A stretch of DNA of 64,000 nucleotides, from positions 33,916 through 97,915 of the forward strand of contig JADLHJ010000054.1 in NCBI GenBank assembly GCA_020848835.1, given 5' to 3'. The translations under genes and the position numbers were made by a program. This DNA is from Candidatus Hydrogenedentota bacterium (lineage in GTDB: Bacteria; Hydrogenedentota; Hydrogenedentia; Hydrogenedentales; SLHB01). The notes beneath the pieces are model-generated. The model was not told the origin of the DNA. It made no database searches and saw only the letters and a list, made by a program, of their open reading frames with translations. This document shows, one piece after another, positions 63,279 to 64,000 of this stretch. Every line of letters begins with the position of its first letter. The stretch's first letter is position 1.

Positions 63279-64000
63279 GGGACTTTCAAATTGGACAAAA
63301 GTTTTATATTTTACCAACGGGACTGCACCTCATCGGTGATATAAAGGGGATCGCTATTTTGAAACAGTGCTATTTCGTGCTTCATTTTCAAACAGTTATC
63401 AAATGTCTCGGCTATTTAAAAAGTTAGCTATTCATGCAAATTAAACGCAATTTTGTCCACATGAAATGCACTACAATACTCCAAAAAGTTGAATCGTTTA
63501 ATGATATTTTTGGTTTCTTTGACTACATTTAGAGATTGGAATAGTATAGTTGCCGCGCATTTCGTCGAAAACGAAACACGATGCGATCCAGTGGCTAGAA
63601 TTGGGCACGCTTTCGAGGACATTCAAGTTTGTGCATCGATTTCGAATGCGCTGTAAATAATATATTACGCTAGACCGCTTGGCCATGGCCGCGAATATCA
63701 ATTCTATTCGAGTCGTTTTGTTCTCGTAACTTACATCAATTCTTGATTTGCCTTATCTCTGGTTCGATATCCGACTACCGTAACGCCCCAACCGCGACTT
63801 CCTTACGTACGTCTGGAGCGAGTGCCCAAACGGCGGAAAGCCGGCAATTTACTAGGTGCCAAAACATCCAAAACGAGTGAAGTGACCACTTCTGCAGAAG
63901 ACCGGTGCGTGGGTTAATACTCCGATTATTACGTCCCAGGTAGTTTGCAACAGTTGTCGACTTCGCATTGGGAGCCGCGGGAAACCCAAAGGAGTGTGTG
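63279..64000. other. AT-rich gene-free end of the window
   Basis: The 720 bp right of the IS are clearly richer in A and T than the rest of the window (for example around 63300-63540 and 63640-63780). Only short frames occur on either strand, and none has a ribosome site, a signal or a family motif. It may be non-coding, decayed, or the edge of a gene further right. Confidence 0.55.

Noticed and set aside
63428..63701. Two minus-strand frames of 64 and 67 codons
   Set aside because: They overlap each other in the AT-rich end without signals or motifs.

Overview
The window is a chromosomal piece of a moderately GC-rich, Gram-negative-type bacterium. Evidence for this is the tripartite ABC export genes with a periplasmic adaptor lipoprotein, many Sec and Tat signal peptides, and a proton-pumping complex I operon. 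The secreted gene set (sialidase-like Asp-box proteins, DUF1080, DUF4838, a Tat-exported Gfo/Idh/MocA oxidoreductase, SUMF1-like domains, alkaline-phosphatase-superfamily hydrolases) resembles Planctomycetota, Hydrogenedentota and related heterotrophs. That placement is an inference from gene content; there is no rRNA gene here.

Layout. 1-4405: a cut-off TPR protein, a large secreted glycoside-hydrolase-like protein and a small secreted Cys/His protein, all on the minus strand. 4530-7733: an HlyD/ATPase/permease export operon. 7743-19843: mostly housekeeping and redox genes (aldo/keto reductase, stand-alone release factor, RmlA, a tRNA-Leu with anticodon AAG, RidA, bacilliredoxin, glutamate dehydrogenase, methyltransferase, phosphoesterase, transaldolase, DUF1254 protein, one sialidase-like protein). 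20057-30590: a compact eleven-gene nuoABCDHIJKLMN operon without nuoEFG. 30597-44041: a glycan-processing block with a sialidase-LamG protein, a BNR_4 protein, an esterase, a Tat-secreted oxidoreductase, a DUF4838 protein, a clan-A glycosidase, a DUF1080 protein and a SUMF1-sialidase fusion. 44042-45612: a repeat-rich stretch around a small zinc-ribbon membrane protein. 45613-48524: fur-katG peroxide defence. 48747-52065: a KOW-like small protein whose 3' end is triplicated, a Tat-secreted phospholipase C and an AHSA1-type protein. 52164-60648: a probable surface glycan or lipid group (polytopic membrane protein, B12-type radical SAM enzyme, sulfatase-like lipoprotein, GT39-type glycosyltransferase). 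60716-64000: a secreted alpha/beta hydrolase, a complete IS3-family element, and an AT-rich gene-free end.

Working together, the 18.7-19.8 kb and 30.6-44.0 kb genes look like an apparatus for stripping sialylated or otherwise decorated host or algal glycans outside the cytoplasm. No SusC/SusD pair is present, so it is not a Bacteroidetes-style PUL. The nuo operon supplies the respiratory proton pump; the missing NADH-oxidising module must be elsewhere or be replaced by another electron donor.

No CRISPR array, prophage or recognisable new defence island was found. The most unusual observations are the SUMF1-sialidase fusion whose catalytic cysteine is replaced, the A34 tRNA-Leu, the tandem triplication of a gene's 3' end including its stop codon, an inverted pair of two-hairpin repeats with a compensatory base-pair change, and a sulfatase-fold lipoprotein whose active-site motif argues against sulfatase chemistry.
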